A stretch of DNA of 16,078 bases, from the NCBI GenBank assembly GCA_030044775.1, contig JASICF010000527.1, forward strand, positions 1 to 16,078, in the 5' to 3' direction. This DNA is from Candidatus Sulfotelmatobacter sp. (GTDB lineage: Bacteria > Acidobacteriota > Terriglobia > Terriglobales > Acidobacteriaceae). A program made the position numbers and the translations under genes. The notes under the pieces are model-generated. The model did no database searches, was not told where the DNA came from, and saw nothing but the letters and a program-made list of their open reading frames with translations. Positions 12,988-16,078 of the stretch are shown here, in pieces. The stretch's first letter is position 1. Each line of letters starts with the position of its first letter.

Positions 12988-13923
12988 ATGAAAAATTTCT
13001 TCCTGGTGGCGTTCACTCTTTATTTCGCGCTGCCGGCTTTCGCTGGGCAACCTGATTGGTGCAAGAAACTTCCGCGTCCCGCCTATGCCAAGTTGGTGAA
13101 GGTTCCTATCGCCGACAATTGGTTCGAGGTCTATAAAATTCGCTCTGGCGTCTTCGCGATCTACGAACCGCATCAGTTCGAAGAAGTCATTTCCTACCTG
13201 ATTCTGGGCAGCGACCGGGCTTTGCTTTTTGATACCGGAATGGGCATCGGCAACATCAAGGCCGTGGTCGCGGGATTAACCGACCTGCCAGTCATCGTAC
13301 TAAACTCGCACACCCACAATGACCATGTCGGCGACAATTGGCGCTTCGACAACATCTACGCCATGGATACGGATTTTACCCGCGATAGCGCGCGTGGCTC
13401 CAAGGCTGACGCACAAGCCGAACTCGCGCCGGGTTCGATCTGTGGTGCCTTGCCAGCAGGCTTCGACGCGAAGGATTATTCGACCAAACCCTTTCACGTT
13501 TCGCGCTGGCTGCACGATGGGGACGCCATTGCGCTTGGCGGGCGCACTCTGAAAGTGATCGCCGCGCCGGGCCATACTCCGGACGCGATTGCGCTGCTCG
13601 ACGAGAAAAACGGCTTGTTGTTCACCGGGGACTCTTTCTATCTTGGCCCCATCTATTTGTATCGTCCAGAGACCGATCTGGATGCGTATGTCGCTTCGAT
13701 GAAGAAACTGGCAGCACTGACGCCGCATCTGCAACTGCTGCTGCCGTCGCACAATACGCCGGTCGCCGACCCCAGTTATCTCGAGAAAGTGGTGACGGCC
13801 ATCCAGCAGATGCAACGCGGCCAGATAAAGCCGGTCGCCCACGACGGAAACGTCGAATACGAATTCGGGGACTTTTCGTTCCTGATGAGTCAGGGCGCGC
13901 GTTGGCAAAATGGAAAGCAGTAG
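12988..13923 (+). CDS. exported metallo-beta-lactamase-fold hydrolase
   Basis: The 311-residue product has a signal peptide (KN, hydrophobic core ~4-16, cleavage likely after AFA at 19 or G20). The MBL fold is complete: SHTHNDHVG gives H108, H110, D112 and H113; H196 (APGHTPD), D215 (FTGDSFYL) and H255 (LPSHNTPV) complete a two-zinc site. The GHTPD and LPSH motifs are common to glyoxalase II-like and other general MBL hydrolases, so substrate is unknown; a true beta-lactamase cannot be claimed. It should act in the periplasm. ATG 12988 has no clear Shine-Dalgarno site and lies 10 nt after the tsaE stop, so translational coupling is likely. Confidence 0.88.
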   Translation: MKNFFLVAFTLYFALPAFAGQPDWCKKLPRPAYAKLVKVPIADNWFEVYKIRSGVFAIYEPHQFEEVISYLILGSDRALLFDTGMGIGNIKAVVAGLTDLPVIVLNSHTHNDHVGDNWRFDNIYAMDTDFTRDSARGSKADAQAELAPGSICGALPAGFDAKDYSTKPFHVSRWLHDGDAIALGGRTLKVIAAPGHTPDAIALLDEKNGLLFTGDSFYLGPIYLYRPETDLDAYVASMKKLAALTPHLQLLLPSHNTPVADPSYLEKVVTAIQQMQRGQIKPVAHDGNVEYEFGDFSFLMSQGARWQNGKQ

Positions 13924-13947
13924 CCCGGAATTGCCGACAAACCTGTC

Positions 13948-13976
13948 TTTCCGCTGGTCCGGTTCTGTGGTAAAGT
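13948..13976 (+). promoter_or_regulatory. candidate promoter of the TPR-VWA gene
   Basis: TTTCCG (13948-13953) and TAAAGT (13971-13976) are 17 nt apart, and TGG directly before the -10 box resembles an extended -10. Each box is a partial match. It lies 52 nt upstream of the ATG at 14029, room enough for a leader with the strong Shine-Dalgarno site. Confidence 0.35.
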
Positions 13977-14015
13977 CTAGGGCCGTGCTAACATCGAGGT
14001 CGGGGTGTCCTGTCT

Positions 14016-14022
14016 GAGAGGA
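14016..14022 (+). promoter_or_regulatory. strong ribosome binding site GAGAGGA that sets the TPR-VWA start
   Basis: GAGAGGA ends 6 nt before ATG 14029, ideal spacing. The alternative GTG at 14005 would place this site inside the coding region and put extra polar residues ahead of the signal peptide. Confidence 0.7.
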
Positions 14023-14028
14023 TGGCAT

Positions 14029-16035
14029 ATGGCAGGTGGCTCGGGGCGCGCCGGGGTTTTCTTCCTTACTTTCATCGCAAGTCTCCTCCTGGCCTGTAAC
14101 GCAACCGCACAGAAAGTTGGCGGAGCAGGCGGCGGGGCCGGAGTGTCGGCGGGCTACAACCTCGGCACGCCTGGTGGAATCAATCCCGCGTATTGCAATA
14201 CTGGCATGGATTGTATGGGGCCTGAAGTCTCCGAAGTTCAGGCAGAGATCTACATGATGGATGTGTATACCATGCAGGCCCAGAAGCGCCATGCTCAACA
14301 GGAACAGCCATCGGAGGGTGTTTCCAAGCTGGATCTGAAAGCCCCGGGTTCAGCGCGAAAGGAATACGAGAAGGGTGTTTTGCTCCTGTTGCACCGGGAC
14401 TTCAATGGCGCGGTCGCGCGCTTGTCGAAAGCGGTTCAGATTTATCCCTCATTCGTCGCCGCATACAACTCTCTTGGCAGAGCCTATATGGAGCTGGACA
14501 GCATCGAGAAAGCCCGGGACCAGTTTGCCCAGGCGACTGTCCTCGATGACCATCTGCCCAATTCGTTTTCCAATCTCTGCCATGCCGAGCTCGCACTCAA
14601 GCATTACCCGGCGGCCCAGCAGGCGATCAAAAAAGCGACGTCCTTATCGCCTTTGGATTTGGATCTTCTCCCGACTTTGGTTTACGCCGACGTAATGAAC
14701 CGGGACTTTAAGGATGCCATCGAGACCGCACACAAAGTGCACCAGGGCAAGCACGATGGCGCCGCCATGGTGCATTTTTTTGCGGCGGCCGCTTGGCGCG
14801 AGCAGGGCAATCTTAACGAGATGGAAAATGAGCTGAAGACTTTTGTGTCTGAAGCTCCAAAGAGCCCGAGCGCCGAGAAGGCAAAGCAATTAATCGCCCA
14901 GATCGACGACATACGCGCCCATCCGCCAAAAACCACAGTTCTCCAGGTTACCGAAGAACCCAGCGAGGCCATGATTGCGGCCGAGCACGAGGAACAGAAG
15001 CAGATCGCGGAAGCGGAGAACCTATGCGTTGGCTGTTCCAACGAGGAGTCTGCCCAGCCACAAAGCGTAGCCCCACTCAATGCGCCAGCAGCCTTTCAGC
15101 CTCGGATCCAGAAGAGCGGCGACTATGGCTGGGTGCTTCGCAAAAGCGTGGACGAAGTCGCGGTTTTCTTCGCCGCTACCGAGCACGGAAAATCCGTCAA
15201 CGACCTCACACAACAGGAAGTTGCGTTAAGAGACGATCACCAGCCGCCGCTGGCTGTAATGGATTTTCGCAACGAGGCGCAATTGCCGCTGCGGCTTGGG
15301 CTTGTCGTCGACTGCAGCGCCTCGGTCGTCGACCGATTCAAGTTCGAGCAAGCCGCTGCGGCCAGCTTTCTGCAGAAAATCCTGGTCAACAAGGATGATC
15401 TCGCTTTTGTAGTTGGTTTCTCCAACACCGTGCTGCAGGTCCAGGACTTCACGTCGGATAAGGACAAAATCTCGCGCGGCGTGGAACAGCTTGCTCCGGC
15501 CGGTGGTACTGCACTGTGGGATGCGGTGAAGTACGCAACCGAGAAACTTACTCAACGAGTAGAGCAGGAACCGGTCGCCAAGATTCTGGTGGTGATCAGC
15601 GACGGAAAAGATAATTCGAGCCAATCCACGCTCAAGCAGGCCATTCAAACCGCGGAACGCGGCGAGGTCATTGTTTACACCGTAAGCACCGCAGATGGGG
15701 ACGACATCCAATACAATCGGGACACAGGCACTTCGCTTGTTTCCGTCGGCGATACGGCCTTGAGACTGCTGGCGCAACAGAGCGGTGGTTCTGCATTCTC
15801 ACCGGGATCGATTAACTCTCTTAAACACAGCCTGGCAGAACTGGAGGAAGTGATCCGCAGCCGCTACCTCATTTCCTACAGGCCCGCGCATTTTCACCCT
15901 GATGGACGATACCGGTCGATTGAGATCAACGCGCAGAAGTCCGGGCACAAATTGCGGGTGTATGCCCGCAAAGGTTACTATTCACGCGCCGAAACGGCGG
16001 AGAACGAACCGCCTCTCCCGCTCAGAACCCCATGA
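14029..16035 (+). CDS. exported TPR and von Willebrand factor A protein (VWFA-related acidobacterial type)
   Basis: This 668-residue envelope protein starts with a signal sequence whose LLLAC (19-23) fits a lipobox with C23, although a normal cleavage after ATAQ (25-28) is also possible. A glycine-rich stretch follows (31-50), then TPR-like helices (~108-290), a charged linker with LCVGC (C333, C336), and a VWA domain (~420-600). The MIDAS metal site is complete: DCSAS (D428, S430, S432), T494 and D525 (ISDGKDN). The C-terminal RYLISYRP...YARKGYY (~612-651) is typical of the VWFA-related acidobacterial proteins. It probably mediates protein-protein contacts at the cell envelope; partner unknown. 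Start ATG 14029 is set by GAGAGGA. The last 14 bases overlap the convergent fabI gene. Confidence 0.9.
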   Translation: MAGGSGRAGVFFLTFIASLLLACNATAQKVGGAGGGAGVSAGYNLGTPGGINPAYCNTGMDCMGPEVSEVQAEIYMMDVYTMQAQKRHAQQEQPSEGVSKLDLKAPGSARKEYEKGVLLLLHRDFNGAVARLSKAVQIYPSFVAAYNSLGRAYMELDSIEKARDQFAQATVLDDHLPNSFSNLCHAELALKHYPAAQQAIKKATSLSPLDLDLLPTLVYADVMNRDFKDAIETAHKVHQGKHDGAAMVHFFAAAAWREQGNLNEMENELKTFVSEAPKSPSAEKAKQLIAQIDDIRAHPPKTTVLQVTEEPSEAMIAAEHEEQKQIAEAENLCVGCSNEESAQPQSVAPLNAPAAFQPRIQKSGDYGWVLRKSVDEVAVFFAATEHGKSVNDLTQQEVALRDDHQPPLAVMDFRNEAQLPLRLGLVVDCSASVVDRFKFEQAAAASFLQKILVNKDDLAFVVGFSNTVLQVQDFTSDKDKISRGVEQLAPAGGTALWDAVKYATEKLTQRVEQEPVAKILVVISDGKDNSSQSTLKQAIQTAERGEVIVYTVSTADGDDIQYNRDTGTSLVSVGDTALRLLAQQSGGSAFSPGSINSLKHSLAELEEVIRSRYLISYRPAHFHPDGRYRSIEINAQKSGHKLRVYARKGYYSRAETAENEPPLPLRTP

Positions 16036-16078
16036 TGTTGTATCCGCAGTCGACGTAAATCACTTCTCCGGTGATGCC
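16022..16078 (-). CDS. fabI: enoyl-[acyl-carrier-protein] reductase FabI, C-terminal 18 residues only
   Basis: On the minus strand the last 57 bases read GITGEVIYVDCGYNIMGF followed by TGA (16022-16024). The pattern TGxxxYVDxGYxIMG at the very C-terminus is characteristic of FabI, especially the cyanobacterial-like branch, rather than of other short-chain dehydrogenases. FabI performs the last reduction of each fatty-acid elongation cycle. The rest lies beyond the window. It converges on the TPR-VWA gene and overlaps its end by 14 bp, with no terminator between them. Confidence 0.75.
   Translation of the reverse strand, partial: GITGEVIYVDCGYNIMGF

Noticed and set aside
12988..13923. antibiotic-resistance beta-lactamase
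   Set aside because: The zinc ligands only establish the MBL superfamily; the rest does not show features specific to class B beta-lactamases, so only a general hydrolase is called.
13300..14298. 332-codon minus-strand open frame
   Set aside because: It is antisense to the metallo-hydrolase and the start of the TPR-VWA gene, both of which have complete motifs; the product looks like a shadow translation.

Overview
The window reads as a stretch of an Acidobacteriota chromosome, probably a Koribacter- or Terriglobia-like lineage, with moderately high GC. The basis is a VWFA-related protein of the acidobacterial type, a cyclic-nucleotide-binding thioredoxin-reductase-like fusion, and several small dispersed palindromic repeats. 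The lineage is an inference from families and repeat style; no rRNA or tRNA is present. The genes are mostly housekeeping metabolism, and no gap between genes exceeds about 200 bases.

Layout. Minus strand 1-1607: nearly complete cNMP-binding / glutaredoxin-like / thioredoxin-reductase-like protein, missing only its C-terminus. Divergent from it, on the plus strand: Xaa-Pro peptidase (1728-2807), biotin carboxyl carrier accB (2956-3438), a long hairpin with a T tract (3452-3547), biotin carboxylase accC (3563-4912), a hotdog thioesterase (4925-5392), and an exported DUF1579-like protein (5465-6040). Next come thiE (6176-6919), two different APC-superfamily amino-acid permeases in tandem (7062-8636 and 8659-10149) closed by a clear terminator, and the bifunctional NAD(P)H-hydrate repair enzyme nnr (10287-11849). 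A possible 39-codon leader ORF overlaps a PilZ-like gene (12043-12438), followed by tsaE (12519-12977), an exported metallo-beta-lactamase-fold hydrolase (12988-13923) and a TPR-VWA envelope protein (14029-16035). The last 57 bases hold the C-terminus of FabI on the minus strand, overlapping the VWA gene tail to tail.

How the genes fit together. accB and accC supply two parts of acetyl-CoA carboxylase, and the fabI fragment belongs to the same fatty-acid pathway; the thioesterase 12 bp behind accC probably acts on acyl-CoA. nnr and tsaE are conserved housekeeping genes often found near each other.

Most striking signals. (1) thiE carries two palindromic repeat units, in the same reading frame, which expand the protein by roughly 35 residues without breaking it; a third copy lies in the intergenic region just upstream. 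(2) A 32-nt-arm hairpin with a T7 tract separates accB from accC. (3) Four genes without a Shine-Dalgarno sequence (pepQ, thiE, nnr, tsaE) share a TANACT box 7-19 nt before the start, while most others have good ribosome binding sites, suggesting leaderless or short-leader transcripts. (4) The thioredoxin-reductase-like fusion has lost both expected CxxC redox motifs.
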